64,000 nt of DNA from Endozoicomonas sp965232255 (GTDB lineage: Bacteria; Pseudomonadota; Gammaproteobacteria; Pseudomonadales; Endozoicomonadaceae). A model generated the notes under the pieces. The model was not told where the DNA came from and searched no databases. It saw only the letters and a program-made list of their open reading frames with translations. The DNA lies in assembly GCA_965232255.1 (NCBI GenBank), contig OZ246962.1:1-64000 (forward strand), written 5' to 3'. The translations under genes and the position numbers were made by a program. Every line of letters begins with the position of its first letter. The stretch's first letter is position 1. This document shows positions 20,301 through 30,200 of the stretch, one piece after another.

Positions 20301-20489
20301 TTTGTCCTCGGTGTTATGCCTCTGGTACTGGCCAGCGGTGCCGGCGCTGCCAGCCGTCAGATCATCGGTATTACCGTGGCTTCGGGCATGATAGCCGCCA
20401 CGGTCTTTGGCACATTGCTGATTCCGGTGTTCTACTACCTGCTGCAACGGTTGCGTGAGTACCTCGACCCGGCTAAAGCTAATAGCTGA
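17361..20489 (+). CDS. RND multidrug efflux permease (AcrB/MexB-like, HAE1)
   Basis: A 1042-residue proton-driven inner-membrane pump. It begins with a first membrane helix after FFINRPKFAFVISIVITLVGL and shows the PN1 signature (ATLPVSQFPEITPPQISISASYPGA). The TM4 proton-relay pair is in VVVDDAIVVIENVER, and the TM10 lysine in GMAAKTAILIVEF. Length and internal duplication match AcrB (1049 aa). It is cotranscribed with the adaptor at 16130. The likely substrates are amphiphilic drugs, bile salts or host compounds; specificity cannot be read from sequence. A strong terminator follows. Confidence 0.95.
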   Translation: MISQFFINRPKFAFVISIVITLVGLIAVATLPVSQFPEITPPQISISASYPGADAETLEIAVMRPIEEQVNGVEGMLYMDSTASNNGTVSINVTFESGIDQDIAMVNVQNRVAAAEPSLPEIVRRAGISVRKQSSNMLLGVNLISPDNTFDEVFLSNYASNYLTDPMTRINGVANAEVLGPLTYSMRIWLNPTRMAALGVTTTDISNAINQQNAIVAAGQLGQTPNLPDQQFTYTIRTQGQLATPEAFGDIVIRANSDGSFIRIKDIARVELGSQSYGGSSNLNNKPTAFLVIYQQPDANAMDVAKEVKAMMVELEKNFPQGMEYAIKFDTTEFIAESIDEVVKTLFEAVLLVILVVFLFLQNWRATLIPTIAIPVSLIGTFAVMKAMGFSINTISLFGLVLAIGVVVDDAIVVIENVERLITEDGMPPKEATSKAMKQVTGPIIATTLVLLAVFIPVAFMPGITGGLYTQFAVTISVAVLISSINALTLSPALCVVLLKPGTLGQIAWLRPVELFIKKLTGGYEDWVRVLLRRSALAVGLLVVMIGSTGYMFVTTPGGFVPNEDQGFFAVNIQLPDAASLNRTQALMAQVNDIILSEEGVDSVITVSGFSIFSGAGSNAAMAIAVLHPWAERNTPALHQDAIMQRTQAKLWGVQEAQVMTFAFPPIPGLGNSGGFDFRLQDTLGRSPQDLAQVLNGLIFQANQQPELAGVFSTWQANVPQYFLNVDRNKAMAQDVALNDIFATLQTQLGSLYVNDFSLLGKNYQVNLQAESKDRANPSDLSKFFVRNSQHQMVPLNTFASLTPTLGPSSINHYNLYQSANVSGQAALGFSSGDAIAAMEKLGNNLPSGYTYAWSGQSLQEIQAGNLAPLLFAMCFLFAYLFLVAQYESWTMPLAIISAVPIAAFGAMSGINIMRHWNPNLTNDIYAQIGMVLLIGMAAKTAILIVEFAMEQRRAGHSIFDSALTAAGLRFRAVLMTALSFVLGVMPLVLASGAGAASRQIIGITVASGMIAATVFGTLLIPVFYYLLQRLREYLDPAKANS

Positions 20490-20509
20490 TCATTCGACCC
20501 ACACTAACC

Positions 20510-20537
20510 AGGCCTCCTTATACGGAGGCCTTTTTTT
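20510..20537 (+). terminator. Rho-independent terminator after the RND operon
   Basis: Eight-base-pair GC-rich stem (AGGCCTCC / GGAGGCCT) with a six-base loop, followed directly by a run of seven T. It lies 21 bp after the pump stop codon. Confidence 0.9.
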
Positions 20538-20667
20538 CTCACGGCAAAATGTTTTGCGGGGAACCAATAAATTGTCCGGAAGTCCAAATTATTGAATGTC
20601 TGACGTGGAGAGCCTTTCTGTGTGAGAGCACCTCATCGTTGCCAGACCACTAACCAGCAATCACCGG

Positions 20668-22230
20668 ATGATTAACACCATGCACTTACAGTTTCCTTCA
20701 GTTCCCTCAGCCAGCCTGACTAACGCTGGCTCCGGAGTGACTGGCTCCCTTCCTGATGCCCGAGCACCATCCGCCAATACCAGAACGCTGGTACTTTACC
20801 CGCCAAGGAATCCGGTGCTTCGCCTGCAACGACCAGCAGAAGCGTCGGGCACAGCTCAATCATTGCCAGCTCAATCATTGCCAGCCACCCTGGGCACCAT
20901 GCGTATATCGGAGCGCCCCACCCCTGAAGCACTGCTGCAACAGACTCAAGCCTTAAAAACAGAGCGCCATCAGGTTGCTGATGCGCTTGATAAGCTGAAT
21001 CCGGATACGCCCAACCCAGATACAAGCAACCCGGAACATGCCGCGCTGACAGCAAAGCACCAGCTGTTGGATAGACAGATCGCTCAGATAGTTCAGACTT
21101 ATCACAAACATTACGGCACGCAGATGCTGAGCCAGTTAGTGAACTGGCGCGAAAACGTCGATCGTCTGTTGGTCAACGAAGGTGCAACCACCAACCAGCG
21201 CCTTGCTGCCATTCAAGGACAACTCGAAGCCTTTGTGCCGGAGCTGGAGGCATTTTTTAATGAACACACCCAACAGACGCACAGCCGTATCTGGAACCAG
21301 CTGACGCAAGCGCGGCAGCGCATCCACTCGCGGGAAAAATTTGCTCGGATCCAGGCAATGATCGACTCAGATCGCCCTGTTATTGCTAACCAGCTACAAA
21401 AGGACGACGACCAGGTATTGTATGGGCTGTTCAATCGGCTAAGTCTGGAGCTGGATAACCTGATTCCTGTTCTTACCATGCCGGGTGTCAGTGACCAGCA
21501 GCGTGAACAGGCGCGCGCAGAAATCAGTACCATAAACAACAAGGTGGATAAAATCAGCCGACTGTTCGAGACCGTTATTCACCGCTATAAGCGACTCGAG
21601 TCAAATCAGCTATACCCGCACCAACTACCAAAAATGAAAGAGACCTTACGCAAAGGGCGCCGTGCCCTTGACCCCACTCTGGCAGATCAGGACCGGCGCA
21701 AGCTGATCGACTCACTGGAAAATCCCGACATCAATTCCGATCACCTGCTGGATATGAGTGAAGAAGATTTCCAGATGGTTTTTGCCCTGCTAGCGAAAAA
21801 ACCACTGAGCGAAGCGCACAAAAACACCATGAAGAAAAACAGCTGGCAACTGAGCGACGCACAAAACCTGATCACCCAGCGCGGTCATGACCTGGTAATG
21901 GTGGTGAGCCATGGTGATAGTAATCGCCTGGTGGACAGTGCCACCGGTGCTTCCATCGGTACTCTTGATCGTGTGCGCTGGGATCGCATCCAGCACGAGT
22001 TGGCAAAAAAAGGTCTGCGCGGGGCTTCCCATATTTCCCGACAGATGATCCTTGACGACTTCAAGAAGTACCCCACCACTGAAGCGCAGTACCAAGCTCG
22101 CCTTGGTGAATTTCGTGGTACTTTGCGCAAATACGGTGGCAGCACTGGCTCTCTGAATTGTCGCAGGCCGTCGAGTCAGCCAGCTTTATCGGAGACGCTC
22201 CGCTACCACAGACGGTCCTTCCAGCCTTGA
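20668..22230 (+). CDS. Unrecognised helical protein, possibly frameshifted near its C terminus
   Basis: A 520-residue protein without signal peptide or membrane segment. Residues 1-90 are Pro/Ser/Ala-rich and disordered-looking. There is a short tandem repeat (QSLPAQSLPA) and a TPNPDTSNP stretch, then a long mainly helical, charged body. I recognise no domain. This composition resembles secreted effectors or surface-associated proteins of host-associated bacteria, which is inference only. The last 30 codons (SLNCRRPSSQPALSETLRYHRR) read unlike the rest. In the frame one base back, positions 22146-22301 encode a more protein-like stretch (ELSQAVESASFIGDAPLP, then QTVLPALTRACQKV), so a frameshift near 22140 is plausible. 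Confidence 0.55.
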   Translation: MINTMHLQFPSVPSASLTNAGSGVTGSLPDARAPSANTRTLVLYPPRNPVLRLQRPAEASGTAQSLPAQSLPATLGTMRISERPTPEALLQQTQALKTERHQVADALDKLNPDTPNPDTSNPEHAALTAKHQLLDRQIAQIVQTYHKHYGTQMLSQLVNWRENVDRLLVNEGATTNQRLAAIQGQLEAFVPELEAFFNEHTQQTHSRIWNQLTQARQRIHSREKFARIQAMIDSDRPVIANQLQKDDDQVLYGLFNRLSLELDNLIPVLTMPGVSDQQREQARAEISTINNKVDKISRLFETVIHRYKRLESNQLYPHQLPKMKETLRKGRRALDPTLADQDRRKLIDSLENPDINSDHLLDMSEEDFQMVFALLAKKPLSEAHKNTMKKNSWQLSDAQNLITQRGHDLVMVVSHGDSNRLVDSATGASIGTLDRVRWDRIQHELAKKGLRGASHISRQMILDDFKKYPTTEAQYQARLGEFRGTLRKYGGSTGSLNCRRPSSQPALSETLRYHRRSFQP

Positions 22231-22496
22231 CTCGCGCTTGCCAAAAAGTGCGAAGCGATCGCTCCGACTACTCGGGTAATTGCAAGACAGGCACTGCAAG
22301 ACGGTAATGAGATTAACCGCAGTTTTTCCCGGCAGATATTGATCAGCGCAATCAGCACCTGTTTCGCGCCCCCAGCAAAAGAACCGGGATAAATAGCAAT
22401 TTTATCAATAGCACTATCGTTTTAACTGTGTTGAAATCAGCCAGTTGAGCACTCTGCTTCTTTATAACGCATTTATTCAATGTTGAGGTTCACCTG

Positions 22497-23537
22497 ATGT
22501 GGGGCACTCAAACGACGCATGTCCGTCACGTTTTCCAGGGACTGGCAGCACTGATCATCATAATAACGGGCATCAAGCTCGGTAGTACGCTGGTCATTCC
22601 CTTGCTGCTCTCGATCCTGCTGGCCCTGGTGGCCAACCCCCTGGTCAGCCTGTTGGCACGCCTGCACATTCCGCGCCTTATCGGGATTGCCCTGACATTA
22701 ACGGCATTTGTCTTTTTTGCCCTGTTCTTCCTTGGCAATGTGGCCGGAACGGTGCAAGAGTTTACCACTGCCCTGCCCGGCTACCTGCACCAGCTGATGG
22801 TGACGTTTCAAGAAGCTCAGATCTATCTGGCCGAAAAAAATATCCAGGTTGACTTTAATACCGTCTTTGAGTCCTTTGATCCGTCAGCCATGGTCGGACT
22901 GCTGACCAATATGATTGGCAAGCTGGGCAGCACCATGAGCTTTACCTTGCTGATTCTGATCACTACAGTTTTTATGCTGCTCGAAGCCCCTGTGCTCCCT
23001 CGTAAACTGCGGGTCGCCCTTGCTTCCCCGGATCACGAATTACAAAGTCTGTATCGCTTTTTAAAGTCATTTAACCGCTACGTCGCCCTGAAAACACTGA
23101 TCAGCATGATCACGGGCATGCTGGTGGGTGCCATGCTCTGGCTCAAGGGGGTCAACTTCTATGTGCTGTGGGGGCTGGTGGCTTTTCTGTTTAACTTTAT
23201 TCCCAATGTCGGCTCTATTGTGGCAGCCATTCCCGGTGTGTTGATGACTCTGTTGCAGTTTGGTTATCCTGATGCCACGCTGATCATGTTCGGCTATATG
23301 GCCATCAACATCAGCATTGGCAATATTATTGAACCTAATGTTATGGGCCAAGGGCTGGGATTGTCCCCTCTGGTGGTGTTTTTATCGCTGATTTTCTGGG
23401 GCTGGCTATTGGGACCCGTGGGTATGATTCTGTCTGTGCCACTGACCATGTTTATCAAGATAATGATGGAATCCTCCAAGCGCTGGAAAAATATGGCCAT
23501 TTTGTTGGGACCCAACAATGATCCTCGACTGCAATAG
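22497..23537 (+). CDS. AI-2E family (PerM/TqsA-like) membrane protein
   Basis: A 346-residue protein with about seven to eight membrane segments: two pairs in the N-terminal 80 residues, then a soluble segment (VQEFTTALPGYLHQLMVTFQEA), then the family signature region WGLVAFLFNFIPNVGSIVAAIPGVL and NIIEPNVMGQGLGLSPLVVFLSL. The PNVGS motif and the late LSPLVV-WGWLLGPVGMILSVP block are diagnostic of the AI-2E/DUF20 family. Members range from autoinducer-2 exporters to Na+/H+ antiporters, so no substrate is assigned. A GAGGT ribosome-binding site lies 7 bases before the ATG. The NUDIX gene follows by 50 bp and may be cotranscribed. Confidence 0.88.
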   Translation: MWGTQTTHVRHVFQGLAALIIIITGIKLGSTLVIPLLLSILLALVANPLVSLLARLHIPRLIGIALTLTAFVFFALFFLGNVAGTVQEFTTALPGYLHQLMVTFQEAQIYLAEKNIQVDFNTVFESFDPSAMVGLLTNMIGKLGSTMSFTLLILITTVFMLLEAPVLPRKLRVALASPDHELQSLYRFLKSFNRYVALKTLISMITGMLVGAMLWLKGVNFYVLWGLVAFLFNFIPNVGSIVAAIPGVLMTLLQFGYPDATLIMFGYMAINISIGNIIEPNVMGQGLGLSPLVVFLSLIFWGWLLGPVGMILSVPLTMFIKIMMESSKRWKNMAILLGPNNDPRLQ

Positions 23538-23587
23538 CCGCTACCAGCGCAGCAACAAAACCGCACTTGTGCCAGAAGGAGCCTGCA

Positions 23588-24226
23588 ATGCTTGATGGAT
23601 CGGACGAATCCAATCCCTGGATTGGCTGGGTTGAGCAGATACGGGCTATTGCCCAAAACGGGCTGACCTTTTCTCGCTGTGAGTTTGACCTTGAACGGTA
23701 TCACCAACTGCAAACCATCGCCCACCAGATGACCGCATTGCTCAGTGAGGCACCCCTGGCCAAAGTTGAAGACTTTTTTCTGCCAGAACGCGGCTACGCA
23801 ACGCCCAAAGTTGACCTGCGCGCCGGCGTCTTTAAAGACGACAAAATACTGCTGGTCAAAGAACGTGCCGACGGCTGCTGGGCGTTGCCTGGCGGCTGGG
23901 GTGATGTTGGGGAGCCACCGGCATTCGGGGTAGAGCGGGAAGTTCGCGAGGAATCAGGCTATACGGCCAGGGCAATCAAACTGGTGGCTCTCAGGGATAT
24001 CCGCCAGCACCCGTATAAGCAGGTCGGCCCGCATCATATTTACAAACTGTTGTTTCTGTGCGAGCTGACCGGTGGCACCGCACAGGAAAATATCGAGGTT
24101 TCCGATATCGGCTTTTTTGCCCCGGACGATTTACCCGAACTCTCGTTGAGTCGAACCTTGCCTGAAGATATTCAACTGCTGCTGGCCCACAAACAGCAAC
24201 CCGAACTGGCAACCAGTTTCGACTGA
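23588..24226 (+). CDS. NUDIX hydrolase with N-terminal helical domain
   Basis: A 212-residue protein. The start at ATG 23588 is fixed by AGAAGGAG seven bases upstream; a TTG at 23567 in frame is rejected. The N-terminal 60 residues (WIGWVEQIRAIAQNGLTFSRCEFDLERYHQL) match the extension of the Nudix_hydro_2 group. The Nudix box is complete: G-x5-E-x7-REVREESG within GWGDVGEPPAFGVEREVREESGY. Such enzymes hydrolyse nucleoside diphosphates linked to another group, such as ADP-ribose or nucleotide sugars. The exact substrate is unknown. It is convergent with tldD, with hairpins between the two. Confidence 0.9.
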   Translation: MLDGSDESNPWIGWVEQIRAIAQNGLTFSRCEFDLERYHQLQTIAHQMTALLSEAPLAKVEDFFLPERGYATPKVDLRAGVFKDDKILLVKERADGCWALPGGWGDVGEPPAFGVEREVREESGYTARAIKLVALRDIRQHPYKQVGPHHIYKLLFLCELTGGTAQENIEVSDIGFFAPDDLPELSLSRTLPEDIQLLLAHKQQPELATSFD

Positions 24227-24272
24227 TGCTGCCAGCCGTACCATTCGTACTGTGCCTGGCAGCACCAGGCAC
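24227..24272. repeat. Two overlapping hairpins between convergent genes
   Basis: TGCTGCCAG (24227-24235) pairs with CTGGCAGCA (24256-24264), and GTGCCTGG (24252-24259) pairs with CCAGGCAC (24265-24272). The two stems share bases, so they are mutually exclusive. They lie in the 54 bp between the NUDIX and tldD stop codons. No T-run follows either stem in the required direction, so they are weak terminator candidates. Confidence 0.5.
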
Positions 24273-24280
24273 AAGAAAAA

Positions 24281-25720
24281 TCAGGCTGTGCCGCCGACCG
24301 TAATCCCGTCAATCTTCAGCGTTGGCTGCCCAACACCCACAGGCACTGACTGACCGTCCTTGCCACAGACGCCCACACCCGGATCAAGGGCCAAGTCATT
24401 GCCCACCATGGAGATACGGTTCATCACGTCGGGACCGTTGCCAATCAGTGTCGCTCCTTTGACCGGCGTCGTTTTTTTGCCATTTTCAATCAACCATGCT
24501 TCGCTGGTGGAGAAAACAAATTTGCCTGAGGTGATGTCCACCTGGCCACCGCCCATGTTCTCCACGTAGAGACCTTTTTCCACACTACTGATGATCTCTT
24601 CCGGGTCATGCTTGCCCGCTAGCATATAGGTATTGGTCATGCGCGGCATGGGCAGGTGAGCATAAGACTCTCGTCGTCCATTGCCGGTGGGCGCTACGCC
24701 CATCAGCCGGGCATTGAGTTTGTCCTGCATATAGCCCTTGAGAATGCCGTTTTCGATCAGGACGGTGTTTTGCGTGGTCACCCCTTCGTCGTCCATATTC
24801 AAAGAACCCCGGCGACCGCCAAGCGTACCATCATCGACCACCGTACACAGAGGTGACGCCACTCGCTCGCCAATACGCCCGGCGTAGGAGGATGAGCCCT
24901 TGCGGTTAAAGTCGCCCTCAAGCCCGTGCCCCACCGCCTCATGGAGCAACACACCAGACCACCCGGAGCTGAGTACCACAGGCATGGTGCCGGCTGGTGC
25001 TGCCACCGCTTCAAGATTTGTCATGGCCTGGCGCACCGCCTTGCGGGCGTAGTCCAAACCAGTGTCGTGCAATAGAAACTGCTGGTAATCGCCCCGACCA
25101 CCGCCACCAGCAGAGCCTCGCTCAATACGCCCGTCTTTCTCAGCAATCACACTGACATTCAGCCGCACCAATGGTCGGATATCAGCGCCCAGCGTACCGT
25201 CAGAGGCTGCCACTAGCACTACCTCATGCACACCAGAGAGGCTGACGGTCACCTGTTTGATGCAAGGGTCAGCTTTACGAGCCTCCTGATCCAGCTTTTT
25301 CAGCAGCTCTACCTTGTCTTCACTGCTCAGCGAGTCGAGCGGACTGGCAGTGCTGTATAGCGCCAGCGGCTGGCTACGCTGCCAGGCCTGCACCTGCTGG
25401 TTCTGCCCTAGCCGGGCAATACTGCGAGCAGCACCAGCAGCCTGCTCCAGGGCTGGCAGAATAATTTCGTTGGAGTAGGCAAAACCGGTCTTTTCACCGC
25501 TGATCGCCCGCACGCCTACACCACCGTCCACGTTAAAGCTGCCTTCCTTGACAATGCCGTCCTCAAGCACCCAGGACTCATGGCGAATGGACTGAAAATA
25601 CAGGTCAGCGGCATCCACCGTATGCCCCAAAACAGTATCTAGAATTCTGCCCAGCTCACGGTCGCCAATATTGGCCGGGGTCAGCAGCTGGTCGCGGGCG
25701 GTGGTAATGATGTCGGTCAT
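24281..25720 (-). CDS. tldD: Metalloprotease TldD
   Basis: A 479-residue cytosolic zinc metalloprotease subunit that works with TldE/PmbA in trimming small peptides and modified-peptide precursors. The zinc motif HEAVGHGLEGD (HExxxH) is present, followed by the family block SYAGRIGERVASPLCTVVDDGT and a glycine-rich C-terminal domain with the conserved GGQVDITSGKFVFSTSEAW. Length matches E. coli TldD (481 aa). In many gammaproteobacteria it follows yhdP directly in a maf-rng-yhdP-tldD series. Here the same strand order is kept but about 8 kb of other genes lie between. Confidence 0.96.
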   Translation of the reverse strand: MTDIITTARDQLLTPANIGDRELGRILDTVLGHTVDAADLYFQSIRHESWVLEDGIVKEGSFNVDGGVGVRAISGEKTGFAYSNEIILPALEQAAGAARSIARLGQNQQVQAWQRSQPLALYSTASPLDSLSSEDKVELLKKLDQEARKADPCIKQVTVSLSGVHEVVLVAASDGTLGADIRPLVRLNVSVIAEKDGRIERGSAGGGGRGDYQQFLLHDTGLDYARKAVRQAMTNLEAVAAPAGTMPVVLSSGWSGVLLHEAVGHGLEGDFNRKGSSSYAGRIGERVASPLCTVVDDGTLGGRRGSLNMDDEGVTTQNTVLIENGILKGYMQDKLNARLMGVAPTGNGRRESYAHLPMPRMTNTYMLAGKHDPEEIISSVEKGLYVENMGGGQVDITSGKFVFSTSEAWLIENGKKTTPVKGATLIGNGPDVMNRISMVGNDLALDPGVGVCGKDGQSVPVGVGQPTLKIDGITVGGTA

Positions 25721-26172
25721 AAGCAGGCTTCATCTGGCTCTATTTAGTGCAAGCCTACTCCGCTATCAGCGGTGAACTCAAGGGAAGTTTGCTATTTCTG
25801 TGCTGTTAGTTTTTTCCGCACACCTGACAAAAAAGTGCCGGGCATTGGCACATCAGCAGTGACGCAAATTCAGCCTATAGTTCCGGGCGCACGGTCATAT
25901 CGAAGTCAGCAAACGCGTTGCCCAATGTCTTCTCGCGTCGCTCTCTTTACTTAACAGTCACAGAATATGTGCTATTCATACTGCATTTGCAGGCGAAATC
26001 TTCACCACTGCGGAGTTTACTTTTAACGGCAGCAAAGGATAATAGCTGTTCAATTATTATCAGGGTCAATCCTTCCCCGCAAAACTGACCACCATAACCC
26101 GCTTTTGTGTGATCCGCTGTATCAGACCAACAATGTTGTTGTGGCAGCCCGAGACGGAGAAAGAAGTCAATT
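25721..26172. other. Divergent intergenic region, 452 bp
   Basis: Lies between tldD (minus) and the second RND adaptor (plus). No coding sequence is convincing: the frames at 25772 and 25947 show no family features or ribosome-binding sites. The region must hold both divergent promoters. I see no clear operator. Confidence 0.6.
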
Positions 26173-27243
26173 ATGTTGCTATCTATGAAAATCACCAGAC
26201 TGGCTGCTGGGGTCGCGCTGACGTCGCTGCTGCTCGGAGGCTGCTCAAAAGAGACTGAGCAACAAACGACAGAAGTCGTAATACAGCCGGCATTGACCGA
26301 AGTCGTGGCCAGCAGCGCGGGTGATGAACTGAACTTTAACGGTGTTGTCCGTTCTGCACAAAGGGCTGACCTGGCCTTTCGGATTGGCGGCATGATTACC
26401 GATATCCGCGTCAAAGAGGGTGATCAGGTGCACAAGGGCGACCTGCTGGCCCAGCTGGATGCCCGCGATGCCCGAACCAACCTGGAGTCGGCCAAACTGG
26501 AACTGCAAAACGCCAAAGACGATTACCAGCGTGCCAGCGCCATCTTTGAAAAGAGTCAGGCCATCTCCAGAAGTGACCTGGACACCATCACCACCAAGTA
26601 CAACTTGGCTCGCAACCGCGTTGCTGAAGCGAACAGAAAGCTGGAGTACACCGAACTCAGAGCACCCTTTGACGGCATCATTGGTCGTAAACTGGTGGAC
26701 AATCACAGTCAGATTCAGGCCAACATGCCAGCCGTTGTCCTGCACGATCTGAGCGACCTGGAAGTAGTGATTAACCTGCCGGATAAAGTCATGATCTCCG
26801 GCCTGCGCGAAACCACGGCCAATGCTGAACTGGCAGCCATTCCCGACGAGGTGTTCCCACTGACCCTGCGCACCTGGGCTACCCAGGCCGACCCCATCTC
26901 CCAGACTTATCCGGTGGTGCTGGGTTTCAGTGATCTCAAAGGTATGCGCGTACTGCCGGGCATGGTGGTCAAAGTGGTTGCCGTCCCCCCCGAGGAAGCT
27001 CGCAGTGGCGCCAATATTACCGTACCACTGACTGCGGTTGTCCCGGACAACCAGGGCGGCCAATACGTCTGGATAGTTGGCAGCGACAACAAAGTCACCA
27101 AGCGTGCAGTGGAGGTGGGCAGTCTGCGTAACAATCGCATCGTGGTGGAGAAAAACCTGGAGCCGGGCGAGCGAGTTATTGCCGCCGGAGTTTCCAGCCT
27201 GAAAGAAGGTATGGAAGTGCACCCATACAGCGCGGGAGAGTAA
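26173..27243 (+). CDS. RND efflux periplasmic adaptor lipoprotein (second system)
   Basis: A 356-residue membrane-fusion protein. The signal ends in the lipobox LLLGGC (acylated Cys near residue 24). Next come a lipoyl half (RIGGMITDIRVKEGDQVHKGDLLAQLD), a helical hairpin (AKLELQNAKDDYQRASAIFEKSQAISRSDLD), the second lipoyl half (LEYTELRAPFDGIIGRKLVDN) and a beta-barrel. An internal ATG at 26185 (MKITRLAAG) would also give a normal lipoprotein signal, so the start is ambiguous by four codons. The pump gene follows after 3 bp. The pair lies, on the opposite strand, inside the interrupted yhdP-tldD interval. Confidence 0.92.
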   Translation: MLLSMKITRLAAGVALTSLLLGGCSKETEQQTTEVVIQPALTEVVASSAGDELNFNGVVRSAQRADLAFRIGGMITDIRVKEGDQVHKGDLLAQLDARDARTNLESAKLELQNAKDDYQRASAIFEKSQAISRSDLDTITTKYNLARNRVAEANRKLEYTELRAPFDGIIGRKLVDNHSQIQANMPAVVLHDLSDLEVVINLPDKVMISGLRETTANAELAAIPDEVFPLTLRTWATQADPISQTYPVVLGFSDLKGMRVLPGMVVKVVAVPPEEARSGANITVPLTAVVPDNQGGQYVWIVGSDNKVTKRAVEVGSLRNNRIVVEKNLEPGERVIAAGVSSLKEGMEVHPYSAGE

Positions 27244-27246
27244 GGC

Positions 27247-30200
27247 ATGGATCTCGCCCGTTATACCATTGCCAAGCGCACCAGCGTCTGGGTCATCATT
27301 GCGCTGATACTGATCGGCGGCTACATCAGCTATCAAAAGCTGGGCCGCTTTGAAGACCCGGAATTCATCATACGACAGGCGGTTATTAATACGCCCTACA
27401 GCGGTGCCACCGCCCAGGAGGTTTCCGATGAGGTGACTGACCTGATCGAGGGTGCGGTGCAATCCATGCAGGAGCTAAAGGAGGTCAAGTCTGTCTCCAA
27501 GCAGGGGATGTCCGAGGTGACTGTGGATATCCAGCTGGATTTTGCCAAAAACGCCAATGAGCTACAGCAAGTGTGGGACAAGCTGCGGCGCAAAATCAGC
27601 GACGTTCAGCGACAACTACCGCCTGGCGCCGGGCCGTCCATTGTTAACGACGACTTTGCCGATGTGTACGCCCTGTTCTTTGCCGTTACTGGTGAAGGGT
27701 TTACTGATCAACAGTTACAGGATTACGTAGACACCCTGCGTCGTGAGCTGGTGCTGGTGCCCGGTGTGGCCAAAACCGCTACCCTGGCCGAACAGCAGGA
27801 AACCATCTTTGTGGAGATTTCCAGCGAAAGGATGGCTCAGTTTGGCCTTTCCCTGGAGAACGTCCTGCAGGTGCTGCAAAAGCAAAACCTTGTGGCCGTG
27901 GCCGGCAGCATCGAAACCGATTCCATGCGCATTCCGGTAATTCCTGATGCCACTGTGCAGTCGTTTGACGACCTGAAAAACCTGCAAGTGGGCGTGGGCC
28001 CGAATAACACTATCCTGCGTCTTGGCAATATCGCCAAACTGACCCGTGGCTGCCAGGAACCGGCCTCCATGCTTATGCGCTACAACGGCGAGCGTGCTGT
28101 TGGCTTTGGTATCTCCAACATCTCTGGCGGCAACGTGGTCGATATGGGCGATGCGGTCAAGGCTCGTATTGCCGAACTGGAAAGCCAGCGTCCACTGGGC
28201 ATGGAGTTGCACGTTATCTCCATGCAGTCGGACTCCGTGCGAGCGTCGGTGGCCAACTTTATTGATAACCTGATCGCCGCCATCGCCATCGTTTTTGTGG
28301 TGTTGCTGGTGTTTATGGGTGTGCGCTCCGGCATCATCATTGGTTTTGTACTGCTGCTGACCGTGGCTGGTACGCTGTGCATCATGCTGATTGATAACAT
28401 CGCCATGCAGCGTATCTCCCTTGGCGCACTGATCATCGCCTTGGGCATGTTGGTGGATAACGCCATCGTGGTGACTGACGCGATCCTGGTGCGTTTGCAG
28501 AAAAACCCGAACGAAGACCGCGAAGCGCTGGCCTCCGAGATTGTCAAGTCGACTCAATGGCCTCTGCTGGGCGGTACGGTGGTGGGTATCTTTGCGTTCA
28601 GCGCCATCGGCCTGTCGCCATCGGATATGGGTGAATATGCCGGCTCGCTGTTCTGGGTAATTCTCTACTCCATGCTCTTGAGCTGGGTGTTTGCCGTTAC
28701 TGTGACGCCGATGTTGTGTCACGACTTCCTGAAAGTCAAACCACTAAAGCCTGATCAGAAACCGGGACGCACCGTCACTGCTTACAAACGCTTGTTGGTG
28801 TGGGTCCTTAACCATCGTCTGCTCAGCTCTGGCCTGTTGGCAGCAACCCTGGCAGCGGCCATCTGGGGTGTACAGTTTGTACCGCCAGGCTTTATGCCCG
28901 ACTCCCAGCGACCGCAGTTTGTGGTGGACGTGTTCTTGCCTCAAGGGTCGGACATCAAGCGCACTGAAAGCGTGTTGGCTGCTGTGGAAAAAGACGTCAA
29001 GAGCAAAGACGGCATCACCAACGTCACCAGCTTTATCGGTGGCGGTGGCCTGCGTTTCATGCTGACCTACGCGCCCGAAGCCAGGAACCCAAGCTACGGG
29101 CAGTTGCTGATCGATATTGATGACTACACCAAAATCGCGCCGCTGGTCAGTGAGTTGCAAGATGAGCTGACGGCCAAGTATCCGGATGCCTCGATCAAGG
29201 TCTGGAAGTTCATGCTGGGGCGTGGCGGTGGCAAGAAGATCGAAGCTGGCTTCCGGGGTCCGGACAGTAACGTATTGCGTCAGTTGGCTGAGCAAGCCAA
29301 GACAATCATGCTGAACGACAGCAACCTGATTGCCGTGCAAGACGACTGGCGTCAACAAGTGCCTGTACTGCGACCAGTGTACAACGCCGAAGAGGTACAG
29401 CGTTTTGGTCTGACTACTCCAGTCATCAATCAGGCCATTGCTCAGACGCTGTCTGGACGTAACGTAGGGGTTTACCGTGAAGGTGACAAACTGATTCCCA
29501 TGATTGTGCGCTCACCGGAAGGTGAACGAACCCATCAGCGGGCCATTGAAAATACCGAGGTATTCAGTCCAACCACCAACAGTTACATTCCGGTCAGCCA
29601 GCTGGTGGACTCGGTAGATGTCGTCTATCAGGATGCCATTTTGCGCCGTATCGACCGCGTACCAACCATTCTGGTACAAGCCGACCCGGCACCAGGCGTA
29701 CTGACCGCCGATGCGTTTAACGCTCTGCGTGGCAAGATCGAAGCTATTGAGCTGCCCCCCGGTTATGAGCTGACCTGGTACGGCGAGTACAAGGCATCGA
29801 AAGACGCTAACGAGGGCTTGGCGATTTCAGCGCCTTATGGCTTTGCCGCCATGATCCTGGCAGTGATCTTTATGTTCAACGCCTTGCGCCAGCCGTTGGT
29901 GATCTGGGCAACTGTGCCACTGGCTCTGGTGGGTGTCACCATTGGTCTGGTGGCGTTCCAGACACCATTTGAGTTTATGGCAATCCTGGGCTTCCTGAGT
30001 CTGATTGGCATGATGGTGAAAAACGCCATTGTGTTGGTGGACCAGGCGGACGTGGAAATCAAAGGTGGCAAGTTGGCTTTTGACGCTATTATCGAAGCCT
30101 CTCTGAGCCGTGCTCGCCCGGTACTGCTCGGCGCGCTTACCACCATTTTGGGGGTAGCACCGCTACTGATTGACCCGTTCTTCAAGAGTATGGCGGTGAC

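Noticed and set aside
13239..20489. CpxRA and the pump as one operon
   Set aside because: They are on opposite strands with a 774 bp divergent region, so only shared regulation is possible, not cotranscription.
26245..27462. 405-codon minus-strand frame over the second RND adaptor
   Set aside because: Antisense shadow rich in His/Gly/Gln from reversed codons; the adaptor on the plus strand has clear lipoyl and hairpin motifs.
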